Counted from the stretch's first letter, positions 43,269 to 53,589 are shown. The stretch: DNA of 64,000 bases from Planctomycetota bacterium (GCA_016872835.1 VGYX01000008.1:1-64000); one strand, 5' to 3'. Notes: a model not told the origin generated them from the letters alone. Program-made: numbers and translations.

Positions 43269-44750
43269 ATGCGCGCGCGGATCCTGGCCCTGTTGCCCGC
43301 GATCGCGCTGCTTGTCGCGTTCCGCGCCGGCGACGCGGCGCCCGACGTCACCGAGCGCTGGTTCGAGGTGCTCGTCGGAGGTCGGCCCGCGGGCTGGACG
43401 CGTTCGGTCGAGCGTCGCGTGCCCGAAGGCTGGCGCACCGAGAGCGAGACGCGCCTGCGGCTCGGTCGTGGCGGCACCTCGTTGGACATGACCACCACGG
43501 GCTGGCTGATCGAGAACGAGCAGGGCGTCCCGATGCAGGGTGGCCGCACGCAGGCCGGCAGCGGACAGAGTCAGCGCGTGACATGGCGCTATCGGCCCGA
43601 GGCGATCGAGGAGCGCACGGTCGATCTGGACAGGATCCTGGACCGCACGCTGCCACCGGTTCCGGCCGACGCGCTGGCGCCGCACGCCTCGGAGGCGCAG
43701 GCCAAGGCGAAGCGCGCCTCGGGCGCGAGCACGATCGAGCAGCTTGTCTTCGAGCCCGCGCAGGGGGCGGTGCCGCAGCAGGTGCGCGCCGTGCGCGAGG
43801 TGGAGGAGACCATCCGCGTGGCAGGAGAGCCCGTGCAGGCGGTGCGATGGCGACTCGAGGGCCCGATGGTGCCGCCAGGTTCGCGTGAGTGGCGCGCGGC
43901 CGACGGCGAACTGCTTCGCAGCCTCTCGCCCACTGGCCTTGGCAGCATCGAGAGCATCCGGAGCACACCGGAGCGCGCGAAGCAGGCGCTGGATCGCGCG
44001 GGTTCGGGCCCCGAGGTGATGGTCGCCAGTTTCGCCGAGGTCGATCGGCCGATGTCCGATCCCGCGCGGTTGCGCCGCGCCGCCTTCCGCATCCGTGCCG
44101 CGGAGGGTGCGGAGCCGACATCCTCCGGCGCGCAGACCGTCTCGCGCGAAGGTGACGCATGGCGCGTGGCGGTGGATCTGGACGCGCCGGCGCAGGAGGC
44201 CACCGCGACCGAGCGCGCGGATCCCGCCTACCTGTCGGCCTCGCCCATGATCGATTCGCGCGATCCGATGGTGGTGGAACTCGCCACGCGGACGCTGGCC
44301 GACGCGCCCCCGGACCCTCGCATGCGCATCGAGCGTCTGCGTCGAGTCGCCGGCGCGAGCCTTCCGCGCAAGAACCTCTCCAGCGCGCTCGCGAGCGCCA
44401 GCGAGGCGCTGCGGACGAAGTCCGGGGACTGCACCGAACACGCGGTGGTGCTGGCCGCGCTGCTGCGTTCGCAGGGGATTCCCGCGCGCGTGGTCGCTGG
44501 ATTGGTGTGGTGCGACGCGTTCGCGGGTCGGCGCGACGTCTTCGGCTGGCATCTCTGGACGCAGGCGCTGGTGGATGGTCGCTGGGTCGATCTGGACGCC
44601 ACGCTGACCGAGCCGGGCGTGGCCTTCCATCCCGGTCACATCGCGTTCGTGACCACGCCGCTGGCCGATCCCGCTTCCGACCCCGCACTGGTGCGACTGG
44701 TGGCCGCGCTGGGCGCGCTGAAGATCGAGGTGCTTGATGGAGCGCGTTGA
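43269..44750 (+). CDS. Exported transglutaminase-like domain protein
   Basis: Signal peptide MRARILALLPAIALLVAF; TKSGDCTEHAVVLAALLRSQGIPARVVAGL, GWHLWTQALVDGRWVDLDATL (Cys-His-Asp triad). Confidence 0.88.
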   Translation: MRARILALLPAIALLVAFRAGDAAPDVTERWFEVLVGGRPAGWTRSVERRVPEGWRTESETRLRLGRGGTSLDMTTTGWLIENEQGVPMQGGRTQAGSGQSQRVTWRYRPEAIEERTVDLDRILDRTLPPVPADALAPHASEAQAKAKRASGASTIEQLVFEPAQGAVPQQVRAVREVEETIRVAGEPVQAVRWRLEGPMVPPGSREWRAADGELLRSLSPTGLGSIESIRSTPERAKQALDRAGSGPEVMVASFAEVDRPMSDPARLRRAAFRIRAAEGAEPTSSGAQTVSREGDAWRVAVDLDAPAQEATATERADPAYLSASPMIDSRDPMVVELATRTLADAPPDPRMRIERLRRVAGASLPRKNLSSALASASEALRTKSGDCTEHAVVLAALLRSQGIPARVVAGLVWCDAFAGRRDVFGWHLWTQALVDGRWVDLDATLTEPGVAFHPGHIAFVTTPLADPASDPALVRLVAALGALKIEVLDGAR

Positions 44751-45645
44751 ACGCATCCCGCATCTGCCGCCACGCGAGGCCGAGGGCCACAAGGGCACGT
44801 TCGGTTCGGTGCTGGTGATCGGCGGACATGCGGCGAACCCGGTGATGCTGGGCGGGCCGGCGCTCGCGGCCCGTGCCGCGCTTCGTGCCGGCTGTGGTCT
44901 GTGCACGCTCGCGATGCCCGAACCCTTGCTTGCGCCGGCGTTGGGGGTGGCGTCGAGCGCCACCGGCTGCGCATTGCCGGTCGATGCCGAGGGTCACCTG
45001 CGCCCAAGCGCCGCCGCCGAGGTGCTTGATCCGTTGCTCGCCCGCGCAAGCGCGGTGGTGGTCGGGCCCGGCCTTGGCTCCGGCTTCGCCGTGCAGCAAC
45101 TCGTCGTGCGTCTGGTCGCGACGGTCGAGGTGCCCATGGTCGTGGACGCCGATGCGCTGAACGCGCTCGCCGCCACGCCCGACTTCACCGCGGACCTGCG
45201 CGCGCCGATCGTGATCACGCCCCATCCCGGCGAGTTCGCCCGACTCGCCGAGGCGCTTGGCCTGCATGCGGATCCGATCGAGCCGACGAAGCGCGAACAG
45301 GCCGCGGGCGCGTTGGCGGCGCGGCTGGGCTGCGTGGTGGTGCTGAAGGGATCGAACACCGTGGTGAGCGATGGCGTGCGCGCGTGGATCTGTGGCGCGG
45401 TGGAGCCGGCGCTCGCGACCGGCGGAAGTGGCGACGTGCTTTCGGGCGTGCTGGGTGGAATGGCCGCGCAATTCGTGCGCGCCGGCGCGCGTCGCGCGCT
45501 GCCGCTGTTCGAGACCGCATGTCTGGCGGTGCAGCTGCACGCCGACAGCGCAGCGCGATGGGCCGCGAAGCATGGGCACGCGGGCATGCTGGCCGAGGAG
45601 ATCGCCGACGGCATCCCCGACGCGATGGCCGCGCTGCGCACATGA
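44737..45645 (+). CDS. nnrD: ADP/ATP-dependent NAD(P)H-hydrate dehydratase
   Basis: GTFGSVLVIGGHAANPVMLGGPALAARAALRAGCGL, VVGPGLGSG, VIVTPHPGEFARL-like, LATGGSGDVLSGVLGGMAAQ. Confidence 0.9.
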   Translation: MERVERIPHLPPREAEGHKGTFGSVLVIGGHAANPVMLGGPALAARAALRAGCGLCTLAMPEPLLAPALGVASSATGCALPVDAEGHLRPSAAAEVLDPLLARASAVVVGPGLGSGFAVQQLVVRLVATVEVPMVVDADALNALAATPDFTADLRAPIVITPHPGEFARLAEALGLHADPIEPTKREQAAGALAARLGCVVVLKGSNTVVSDGVRAWICGAVEPALATGGSGDVLSGVLGGMAAQFVRAGARRALPLFETACLAVQLHADSAARWAAKHGHAGMLAEEIADGIPDAMAALRT

Positions 45646-45676
45646 GCGGCGCGCGCGTGCGGCTAGACTCGCGCGG

Positions 45677-46720
45677 ATGAACGCCACTCGAAACGAGGGT
45701 TCGGTCATGCCGCACATCGCCATCCGGGACTTCGTCGCCAACACCTACGTGAACGGCACCTACTCGCTCGTGAACCCGCAGATGGGCGTCACGCGCGCCG
45801 GCAAGCCCTTCTTCAAGGCGCTGATCCGCGACGCGACGGGCGAGGTGCCCGTGCGCGTGTGGACCTTCGACGAGGCGCAGATGCCCGAGGTGGCGCGCAC
45901 CGGCTTCGTGTTCGTGAGCGGCCAGACGCAGGCCTACAACGGTCAGCTGCAGCTGATCGCGGAGGCGATCCGTGGCGTCGACGTGGACCAGAAGGATCTG
46001 CAGCGGCTCCTGCCCGTCACCAAGGGCGACATCCGCTCCATGATGGACGAGGTCACCTCGCTCCTGCGCTCGATGGAGCACCCGGGCATGCTGGCGCTGG
46101 CCGAGCAGTACCTGGGCAGCGCCGCGCTGATGGATCGCTTCCGCCACGCGCCCGCAGCGGTGAGCGTGCATCACGCGTTCATCGGTGGGCTGCTGGAGCA
46201 CACGCTGCAGCTCATGCGCCTGGCGGATCGCACGCTGCCGCTCTATCCGGCGCTCAACCGCGATCTGGTGCTCATGGGTCTCTTCCTGCATGACCTTGGC
46301 AAGACGGCCGAGCTGGAGTGGGAGAAGGGCTTCAGCTACACCACCGACGGCAATCTGATCGGGCACGTCGTGCGCGGCGCGGTCTGGCTGAACGCGATGG
46401 CCGTGAAGGCCGCAACCGAGAAGGGCGCGGCGCTGCCGGCCGACGCGCTGCGCGTGCTCATGCACATGGTGATCAGTCACCACGGCGAGCTGGAGCACGG
46501 CGCCGCGAAGGTGCCGAGCACGCCCGAGGCGATGTTCGTCGCGATGCTCGACAACCTGGACGCGAAGGTGGCCACGTCGCTGGTGGCCGCCGCGCGCGAG
46601 AAGGGTGACAGTCATCAGCCCGGCCACGAGTTCAGCGACAGGGTCTGGGCGCTCGACGTGCGCGTCTATCGCCCCGATCCACTGGCACCCGGCGCCGTGG
46701 CCGCGCCGCCGCAGGCCTGA
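45677..46720 (+). CDS. YhaM-like 3'-5' exoribonuclease (OB fold + HD domain)
   Basis: FFKALIRDATGEVPVRVWTFDE OB-fold region; VHHAFIGGLLEHTLQLMRLAD, LFLHDLGKTAELEWEKGFSYTTDGNLIGHVVRGA, HMVISHHGELEHGAAKVPSTPEAMFVAMLDNLDAKV. Confidence 0.87.
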   Translation: MNATRNEGSVMPHIAIRDFVANTYVNGTYSLVNPQMGVTRAGKPFFKALIRDATGEVPVRVWTFDEAQMPEVARTGFVFVSGQTQAYNGQLQLIAEAIRGVDVDQKDLQRLLPVTKGDIRSMMDEVTSLLRSMEHPGMLALAEQYLGSAALMDRFRHAPAAVSVHHAFIGGLLEHTLQLMRLADRTLPLYPALNRDLVLMGLFLHDLGKTAELEWEKGFSYTTDGNLIGHVVRGAVWLNAMAVKAATEKGAALPADALRVLMHMVISHHGELEHGAAKVPSTPEAMFVAMLDNLDAKVATSLVAAAREKGDSHQPGHEFSDRVWALDVRVYRPDPLAPGAVAAPPQA

Positions 46721-48058
46721 TCAGGCGTTCGCACGCGCCTCAAGCGCGTCCCGCAGGGCCGTCACGCGCAGCGGATCCAGCAGCGCGAAGCACCAGGTGC
46801 GCCGAACCGCAAGTTCCCGCGCCAGACGCGCCGCGCCAGCCGCCTCCTCGGCGCCCCGCAGGGCGTCGAGTTCACCGCTTCGGCGAAGCCGGCCGGCGTT
46901 GCGTTCGTTCACCAGTTCGCGGAAGGCCGCGCGTCGCCGCGGATCACGCGGCGGGATGGAGGCGATGAACTCGATCGCACGTCGCCGGGTGGCGCTAGGA
47001 CCCGTTCCGCCCGATTCAAGCAGGTCCGGATCGCACCAGGCGCGACGCCAGGGCATCGCGGCCCTCGTGGGCTCCTGCGGCATGGGCAGCTCCATGCGAA
47101 GCGAGGCGCTCACGACATCGTGTGGCGGTGGACTCCAGCCCAGCCAGTCACGAATCCAGCGATCCGTCGCCTGCTCGTAGACGCCGCCTCCAAGCCCATG
47201 GGTGAAGCGGTCCGCCAGCGCCGTGCGCGCGATCGCGCTCATCAGGAACGCTCGAGGCAACACCGACTCGCCACGCGAAAGCGCATCACCGAGCGCCCGT
47301 GCGCTCGCGCGGAGTCGCACACCATCGGGGCCCAGCAGCCATACCGGCAGTTCGGAATCCGCTCCGCGCACGTGCAGGGCCCGCGCCGCGCGCGGTGCGT
47401 GACGCAGTGCGGCGTTGAAGTGACGGGCGCAGCGCTCGGGGTCCTCCAGCATGCGCTCGAGCAGGCGTCGCGCGAGCGTGGTGTGCATCATGTCACTCGC
47501 ACGCACAAGCGCCGGTCGCTTCAGCCACGTGCCGGCGAGATCCAGCATCGCGAGGGCGCCCTGCATCGCCGCGCTGCTGGCGGTGCCGTGCTCCTGCAGC
47601 GCGTCATGGACCGACTGCACGCTTGCCGAGACGCGCGGTTCGACGCCTTCGCCGGGCTCGACGGGCCGCGGCCGGCACGCCGTGCATGCGACGGCCGCTC
47701 TGGACTCCGCCGACGCCGCGAATCGGTGACCTCGCACGCCCCACCAGCCATCCGTGCGTTGGAACGGCCACTCCAACGGCATGCCGTCGAAGCCGTCCTG
47801 ATCCACGACCACATGCACCGCCAGCGCATGCTCCCGGTGGGCGATCGCCTGCACCCACAGCGATTTTGCCAGGATTCCCGCATGCCAGCACTCGCTCTGA
47901 TGACCTGTGGCGAACACGGCCCCGGTCGGAAGCCCGAGCGTCGCGCGCGCCTCGTCACGCCACGCCGACAGGGGCCTGCCCTCGATGGACTGCAGCGCTG
48001 GCGCAAGCGTCTCGCCGCCGTGCACCACGATCTCCACGCCCTCGCTGAGCCGGGTCAT
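46721..48058 (-). CDS. Conserved hypothetical protein, weakly BshC-like N-terminal region
   Basis: Start MTRLSEGVEIVV; VFATGHQSECWHAGILAKSLWVQAIAHRE...VVVDQDGFDGMPLEWPF; coherent 445-aa ORF. Confidence 0.6.
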   Translation of the reverse strand: MTRLSEGVEIVVHGGETLAPALQSIEGRPLSAWRDEARATLGLPTGAVFATGHQSECWHAGILAKSLWVQAIAHREHALAVHVVVDQDGFDGMPLEWPFQRTDGWWGVRGHRFAASAESRAAVACTACRPRPVEPGEGVEPRVSASVQSVHDALQEHGTASSAAMQGALAMLDLAGTWLKRPALVRASDMMHTTLARRLLERMLEDPERCARHFNAALRHAPRAARALHVRGADSELPVWLLGPDGVRLRASARALGDALSRGESVLPRAFLMSAIARTALADRFTHGLGGGVYEQATDRWIRDWLGWSPPPHDVVSASLRMELPMPQEPTRAAMPWRRAWCDPDLLESGGTGPSATRRRAIEFIASIPPRDPRRRAAFRELVNERNAGRLRRSGELDALRGAEEAAGAARLARELAVRRTWCFALLDPLRVTALRDALEARANA

Positions 48059-48825
48059 CCGCCCAGACACCCGCCCGAAGCGGGCAGGTCTTGAGAGGCC
48101 TTGCTGGAGAGTCGATGTCGGAATCGCGTGATCTCTTCGTGCATGGTGCGGCGGTACAACGCGAGGCGCACCTGCGGGTCGTCGAGTCCGCCGCCAAAGG
48201 AGCGTCCAAGATCCTTGTAGATGCGCCGTACCGGAATCTCTCGAATACGCAATCCGGCCGCCGCGGCCTGCACCCAAAACTGCAGTGGGAAGTCGTAGCC
48301 GTCGACTGAAAGTCCCATGCGCCGCGTGGCGGCCGTGCGATAGGCCTTGAAGCCGCAGAAGGCGTCGGTCAGGTCCAGATCCAGGCGAGCGTTCAGCTCC
48401 TGCGTGATCTGCAGGTTCACCTGACGGCGCGCCGCGGGTGCCGCGTCATCCTGCGCATGTTCGCACAGGTAGCGACTGCCGCTGATCACGTCCGCGCCGC
48501 CCGCCTCGATCGCGCGCACGAAGTCGGGAATCTGCGTGGGCTCATGCTGCTCGTCGCAGTCCATGGTGACCACCCATGCGTAGCCATTGCGATCGGCCAG
48601 ACGCAACATCTCCTGCATGGCACGACCGTAGCCGCGGTTCTCCGCGTGGCGCACCACGTTCACGCGGTGTCGAGCCAGGATGTCCGGAGTGGCGTCCGTG
48701 CTGCCGTCGTCGATCACCAGCACGTCGCGTGCATAGGGGCGGACGCGGTCAAGCACCATCTCCAACGTCGCTGCCTCGTTGAACACCGGAATGGCAAGCA
48801 GAATGGAGGAGCGGTCGATGGGCAT
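48055..48825 (-). CDS. Glycosyltransferase family 2 (polyprenyl-phosphate hexosyltransferase-like)
   Basis: ILLAIPVFNEAATLEMVLDRVRPYARDVLVIDDGSTDATPDIL, HAENRGYGRAMQEML, MDCDEQHEP, ISGSRY. Confidence 0.9.
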   Translation of the reverse strand: MPIDRSSILLAIPVFNEAATLEMVLDRVRPYARDVLVIDDGSTDATPDILARHRVNVVRHAENRGYGRAMQEMLRLADRNGYAWVVTMDCDEQHEPTQIPDFVRAIEAGGADVISGSRYLCEHAQDDAAPAARRQVNLQITQELNARLDLDLTDAFCGFKAYRTAATRRMGLSVDGYDFPLQFWVQAAAAGLRIREIPVRRIYKDLGRSFGGGLDDPQVRLALYRRTMHEEITRFRHRLSSKASQDLPASGGCLGG

Positions 48826-48886
48826 GGGCGCGAGGGTGTTCGTCCCGCCCGTGCTTGGGATTCGTCGAAACGGAGGAGGACCCGAA

Positions 48887-50485
48887 CTACGGTTCAAGGC
48901 CCACGGCCCTCCAGCGCCGCTCGATTTCCGCCGGTGTGCTGGGGTCCATGCAGGATCCGTCGGCCTCCTGCCGACGCAGCAGGCGGCCCTCGCCGTCGAA
49001 CCATTCCAGACTGGCGGGGGTGTCGGGCGTGTTCTGGACCTCCAGTTTCCACGCGCCGGGGGTGGTGTTTTCGCGTGACCACCGCACCAGACGCTGGCAG
49101 AGTCGTCCGCTGCCCGGATCGAGCGCGTAGAAGACCATGCTGGCTGGCGCACTGCCGTCCTTCGGCAGCATCGCGCCCAGAGCGAGCGCGACCGCCTGCG
49201 GCAGATACCCGACGGGAGGCCGCGGCCAGATCGCAGGCTCCTCCATGCCAGCGCCAAGATCGCTCGCCACCATCAGCACGGGAGGTTGCTGACCGTCGCT
49301 GCGCGGGAGCAGTCCGACCTGTTCGAAGCGGCTCTTGGGACCCGCGCCCTTCTGCTCGCTGCGGACGGTCCACGCCTCGCTGCCCAGATCCCACGCGATC
49401 CAGTAGTTGGCGCGGGTTTCCACGCGATCGGTGCCGTCGGTGGCGGTGGTGCGCGCGATCAGCGAGATGAGCAGCCCCTCCTCACGCTCGCTTGGCTTGT
49501 CAAGCACGGATGGCCCGGTGCGGCCTGCGCTCGATCGGGGTGCCCGCTTCATGAGCACCTCGACCCATCCGAGTTCCTCAGGTTCGCCGTCAGGTCCCGG
49601 CCTCCACAGCCGGCGCACACGTGAAACGCCATCCGCAAGTGCCTGCAATCGCTCCTTCGAAAGGCCCTTGAGAAAGTCCTGTCCGCGCGTGATCGCGGCC
49701 TCGCGCTCCAGTTGGATCGCGCGCGGATCCACCACCTGAAGCGTTTCAAAGCTTCGTTGCAGCATCGCCTCGGCTTCCGCGAAACGATCCGGCGTCATGC
49801 TGGTCGCGATGCTCACGAACACGCCGTCGCCCGTGCGCACCACCACCAAACCGGCCACGCGCGACGCGCCGCCCGTGGTGAGCGTTGCCCACACGGAACG
49901 CGCGTCGCATCCGGAAACCTTCCAATTGCGTTCGGAAAGCACCTTTACCTCGGTGTTCCCGAGCGTCAGTGCCGCAAGACCCGCCCTCACCTGCGCCGCA
50001 CAGTCGGTCTCGGCGTCAGGGCCCCACACTTGCTCGACGCGCAGCCGCCACTCGGGGCCACCGGCGGGGGAGAGCACCTGCCATGCGGGGAACTCTTCAT
50101 TGCTGAGTCGGGTGACATCGCTGTCCTTTGGAAGCCGGATCGACGCGCCGATTGCGGCAAACGCAGTGGGCTCCGCCTCCAGTTCCTCTGCATGCGGCGG
50201 GGCGGGTGCTGGTGCGGCAGGGGCGGGGCGTGGATCGGCTGGGGGAGCGGGGACCGGGGCGGATGGCTTGGTCTCCCCGGGTCGAGGGGTTGCCTGAGGG
50301 CGCCGAGGTGCTGCGGGAGGCGAGGGCGGATTCTGTTCGAATTCTGATTCAAATCCAACGCGGCAGTTATTATAGGACTCATTTACTGCCGCGGATGCCT
50401 GCCCCGACCACGCAAGAGCCTGCGCAGAAACAACGAATGTTGCCGTCAGCACGCGCCAGGCCGTGGGTTGGAATCCAATCCGCAT
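48887..50485 (-). CDS. Exported hypothetical protein with Pro-rich linker
   Basis: [32 protein letters not shown] signal; [45 protein letters not shown] linker; coherent 532-aa ORF. Confidence 0.65.
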   Translation of the reverse strand: MRIGFQPTAWRVLTATFVVSAQALAWSGQASAAVNESYNNCRVGFESEFEQNPPSPPAAPRRPQATPRPGETKPSAPVPAPPADPRPAPAAPAPAPPHAEELEAEPTAFAAIGASIRLPKDSDVTRLSNEEFPAWQVLSPAGGPEWRLRVEQVWGPDAETDCAAQVRAGLAALTLGNTEVKVLSERNWKVSGCDARSVWATLTTGGASRVAGLVVVRTGDGVFVSIATSMTPDRFAEAEAMLQRSFETLQVVDPRAIQLEREAAITRGQDFLKGLSKERLQALADGVSRVRRLWRPGPDGEPEELGWVEVLMKRAPRSSAGRTGPSVLDKPSEREEGLLISLIARTTATDGTDRVETRANYWIAWDLGSEAWTVRSEQKGAGPKSRFEQVGLLPRSDGQQPPVLMVASDLGAGMEEPAIWPRPPVGYLPQAVALALGAMLPKDGSAPASMVFYALDPGSGRLCQRLVRWSRENTTPGAWKLEVQNTPDTPASLEWFDGEGRLLRRQEADGSCMDPSTPAEIERRWRAVGLEP

Positions 50486-50568
50486 GGCGTTCCACAATAC
50501 CGAGTCGCAGGCATCTTGACGGCGGCCCAAATTTCTGTAGCCTTGTTCGTTCGCGCCATTTCTGGCCC

Positions 50569-50585
50569 AGCGGCACGGTGCCGCT
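50569..50585 (+). promoter_or_regulatory. Hairpin in the rpsJ leader
   Basis: AGCGGCA-cgg-TGCCGCT perfect 7-bp stem 45 nt upstream of the rpsJ ATG; a TTGACG (50516-50521) lies further upstream as possible -35. Confidence 0.4.
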
Positions 50586-50629
50586 CGGTCCAAGGGCGTT
50601 GTTCGCGAGTGCAAAGAGGCAGGAACGCC

Positions 50630-50938
50630 ATGACAGGCGGCAAGATTCGAATCCGCATGGAGGCCTACGACCATCAGGCTCTCGACGCGTCCGCGCGCGA
50701 GATCGTCGATCACGCCAAGCGCACCGGCGCCCGCGTGGCTGGTCCCGTTCCTCTGCCCACCCGTCGCGAGATCTACACCGTCAACCGCTCGCCCTTCATC
50801 GACAAGAAGAGCCGCGAGCAGTTCGAGATCCGCACGCACAAGCGAATCATCGACATCACCGAAGTCAACCCGCGCACCGTCGATGCGCTGAACCGTCTTG
50901 TGGTCCCCGCCGGCGTGTTCATCAAGATCAAGGCCTGA
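50630..50938 (+). CDS. rpsJ: 30S ribosomal protein S10
   Basis: [72 protein letters not shown]. Confidence 0.98.
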   Translation: MTGGKIRIRMEAYDHQALDASAREIVDHAKRTGARVAGPVPLPTRREIYTVNRSPFIDKKSREQFEIRTHKRIIDITEVNPRTVDALNRLVVPAGVFIKIKA

Positions 50939-50950
50939 TCCGAAGGAAGC

Positions 50951-51646
50951 ATGACCATGCCCGCCGCAGCGATCCTTGGCAAGAAGATCGGTATGACCCG
51001 CTGGTTCATGGAGGATGGCACCAACATCCCCGTGACCGTGATCGAGGCAGGTCCCTGCGTCGTCACGCAGGTCAAGACCACCGCGACCGACGGCTACGCC
51101 GCCGTGCAGCTGGCCTTCGATGACGCGAAGGCCCGCACCAGCACGCAGCCGGTGATCGGCCACGACGCGAAGGCCGGCAGCGCGCCGAAGCGCGTGCACC
51201 GCGAGCTTCGTCTCGAGAACGACAAGGACGCCGAGGGCTTCACCCTGGGCCAGGCCGTGACCGTGAGCGCCCTCGACGGCATCAAGTTCGTCGACGTCAC
51301 TGGTCAGAGCAAAGGCAAGGGCTTCCAGGGCACCATGGTGCGCTGGAACTTCAAGGGCATGTGCGCCAGCCACGGCACCGAGCGCAAGCACCGTTCGCCC
51401 GGTTCGATCGGCGGTGGTGGCACCGACCGTGGCGTCGGCCCCAAGCTGAAGAAGGGCAAGAAGATGTCCGGTCACATGGGCGACGAGCGGGTCACCGTTC
51501 GCTCGCTCGACGTGGTCAGCATCGACACCGACAAGAATCTGCTGGTCGTGAAGGGGGCTGTCCCCGGCGCCAGCGACGGCTATCTGTTCATCAAGACGCC
51601 CACGCGTCTCTACAAGCGAAAGGCACGCACCCAGGCCGGCAAGTGA
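50951..51646 (+). CDS. rplC: 50S ribosomal protein L3
   Basis: ILGKKIGMTRWFMEDGTNIPVTVIEAGPCVVTQVKT; GKGFQGTMVRWNFKGMCASHGTERKHRSPGSIG. Confidence 0.98.
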   Translation: MTMPAAAILGKKIGMTRWFMEDGTNIPVTVIEAGPCVVTQVKTTATDGYAAVQLAFDDAKARTSTQPVIGHDAKAGSAPKRVHRELRLENDKDAEGFTLGQAVTVSALDGIKFVDVTGQSKGKGFQGTMVRWNFKGMCASHGTERKHRSPGSIGGGGTDRGVGPKLKKGKKMSGHMGDERVTVRSLDVVSIDTDKNLLVVKGAVPGASDGYLFIKTPTRLYKRKARTQAGK

Positions 51647-51788
51647 CCTGGATGGCTGGGCAGGCCCTTCGGGAACCGCCCAGTCGAAACAAGCAAGACC
51701 CCTGACCGAGTCGATCCCTGCCGCCGCCCCATCGTGACGGGCGCCGGAGGGTAGGCGAGACGGCCGCAAGGCCAAAGGTGAATGACCA
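51647..51788 (+). promoter_or_regulatory. Candidate structured intercistronic element upstream of rplD
   Basis: 142-nt gap; hairpin CTGGGC..CCCttcGGG..CGCCCAG (51656-51683), stem CGCCC/GGGCG (51725-51743), tetraloop hairpin GGCC-GCAA-GGCC (51762-51773) just upstream of the rplD start. Confidence 0.45.
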
Positions 51789-52442
51789 ATGATTGAACTT
51801 CCAATCCTTGATGTGCACGGCAAGAAGGTTGACGTGCTGAAGATCGATGAGGGCGCGCTCGGCGGCGAAGTCCGCCACGCCCTCCTGAAGCAGGCGTACG
51901 TGATCACCCATGGCAACCAGCGCCAGGGTTCCGCCCGCACGAAGGGCCGCGGCTCCGTCCACGGCTCGACCCGCAAGCTCTACAAGCAGAAGGGCACCGG
52001 CAACAGCCGCGTCGGCAACGCCCGTGTGAACAGCCGCAAGGGCGGTGGCGTGACCTTCGAGAAGACCCGCACCCGCGAGGACTTCCGCACCAGCCTGACC
52101 CGCAAGATGCGCCAGCTCGCCAACCGCAACGCGCTGCTCGCGAAGCTCGTGGACGGCGAGGTGAAGTGCTTCGCCGAGCTGAGCTTCAAGGAGCCCAAGA
52201 CCAAGGCGTTCGCCGACGTGCTGAAGGCCGGCGGCGTGGACCGCAGCTGTCTGGTGGCGCTGAATGGCGCCAACGAGAACGCGCGCCTCTCGGCCCGCAA
52301 CCTGGACAACGTGACCGTGACCCGCATCGAGCAGCTGAACGCGTTCGACCTGCTGAACCACCGCTATGTGGTGGTGGACAAGGCGAGCCTGCAGGCGTTC
52401 ATCGACGGCTCGGCCCTCACGGCCGGGAAGGAGGCCGCCTAA
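51789..52442 (+). CDS. rplD: 50S ribosomal protein L4
   Basis: QGSARTKGRGSVHGSTRKLYKQKGTGNSRVGNARVNSRKGGGVTF. Confidence 0.96.
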   Translation: MIELPILDVHGKKVDVLKIDEGALGGEVRHALLKQAYVITHGNQRQGSARTKGRGSVHGSTRKLYKQKGTGNSRVGNARVNSRKGGGVTFEKTRTREDFRTSLTRKMRQLANRNALLAKLVDGEVKCFAELSFKEPKTKAFADVLKAGGVDRSCLVALNGANENARLSARNLDNVTVTRIEQLNAFDLLNHRYVVVDKASLQAFIDGSALTAGKEAA

Positions 52443-52720
52443 TGCATCCGACGCACATCATCCGCCGGCCCATCGTGACCGAGAAGGCCAGCTTCGGCAC
52501 CGGCCACGGCAACCGCTACACCTTCGAGGTGGCGGGCACCGCTCGCAAGGACCAGATCAAGGCCGCCGTGCAGCAGCTCTACAAGGTGCGCGTGCTCGGC
52601 GTGGCCACACAGAACCACAAGGCGCGCGCGCGTCAGTACAAGTACGGCCTCGTGGCCGGCGCGATCACCAAGCGCGCCATCGTGAAGGTGCACCCCGAGG
52701 ACAAGATCGAGCTCTTCTGA
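52442..52720 (+). CDS. rplW: 50S ribosomal protein L23
   Basis: HIIRRPIVTEKASFGTGHGNRYTFEVAGTARKDQIKAAVQQLYKVRVLGV. Confidence 0.96.
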   Translation: MHPTHIIRRPIVTEKASFGTGHGNRYTFEVAGTARKDQIKAAVQQLYKVRVLGVATQNHKARARQYKYGLVAGAITKRAIVKVHPEDKIELF

Positions 52721-52734
52721 GCTGAGGCATTCCC

Positions 52735-53589
52735 ATGGCGATCCGCATCTACAAGAAGACCACCAACGGCCGTCGCAACGCGAGCGTGAACATGCACGTC
52801 GAGGTGACGCGCTCGAAGCCCGAGAAGAGCCTGTGCCGTCCGCTGCCGAAGACCGGCGGCCGCAACTGCCAGGGCAAGCTCACCGTGATCCAGCAGGGCG
52901 GCGGACACAAGCGCCGCTACCGCATGGTCGATTTCAAGCGCCGCAAGGACGACGTCGTGGCCACGGTGGTGTCGGTCGAGTACGACCCCAACCGCACCTG
53001 CCACATCGCCCTCGTGGAGTACGCCGACGGCGAGAAGCGCTACATCCTCTGCCCGAAGGGCCTGAAGGTCGGCGCGAAGATCGTGAGCAGCCAGAATGCG
53101 GTCGAGCCCGACGCGGGCAACTGCATGCCTCTCAAGCACATCCCCACGGGTCTCGACGTGCACTGCATTGAGATGACTCCCGGCAAGGGCGGCGCCCTGT
53201 GCCGCGCCGCGGGCATGGCCGCTCGACTCACCAACAAGGAGGGCCGCATGGCCACCCTCGTGCTGCCGAGCGGCGAGATCCGCCAGGTGCTGCTCGAGTG
53301 CCGCGCCACCGTCGGTGCGGTCGGCAACGCCGACAACGGAAACATCATGCTTGGCAAGGCCGGCCGTGCGCGCTGGCTCGGCCGTCGTCCCCGCACCCGC
53401 GGCGTCGCGATGAGCCACCATCAGCATCCGCACGGTGGCGGTGAAGGTCGCTCGAAGGGCGGCCAGGAGCCGTCCAATGCCAGCGGCACCCAGTCGAAGG
53501 GCGGTCGTACCCGCCGCTTCGGCCTGTCCAGTGACCACATGATCATCCGTCGGCGCTATAGCCGCCGCTACGGTCAGCTGAAGCTCTGA
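52735..53589 (+). CDS. rplB: 50S ribosomal protein L2
   Basis: [75 protein letters not shown]. Confidence 0.98.
   Translation: MAIRIYKKTTNGRRNASVNMHVEVTRSKPEKSLCRPLPKTGGRNCQGKLTVIQQGGGHKRRYRMVDFKRRKDDVVATVVSVEYDPNRTCHIALVEYADGEKRYILCPKGLKVGAKIVSSQNAVEPDAGNCMPLKHIPTGLDVHCIEMTPGKGGALCRAAGMAARLTNKEGRMATLVLPSGEIRQVLLECRATVGAVGNADNGNIMLGKAGRARWLGRRPRTRGVAMSHHQHPHGGGEGRSKGGQEPSNASGTQSKGGRTRRFGLSSDHMIIRRRYSRRYGQLKL

Noticed and set aside
41285-43549. 754-aa minus-strand ORF
   Set aside because: Antisense to lysS for most of its length; only the last 86 codons (TM2 domain protein from 41545) are supported.
43348-45744. 798-aa minus ORF and 43206..44963 minus ORF
   Set aside because: Antisense to the transglutaminase and nnrD genes; Arg/His-rich composition artefact.
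50128-51123. 331-aa plus-strand ORF crossing rpsJ
   Set aside because: Out-of-frame with rpsJ and rplC, which are unmistakable.
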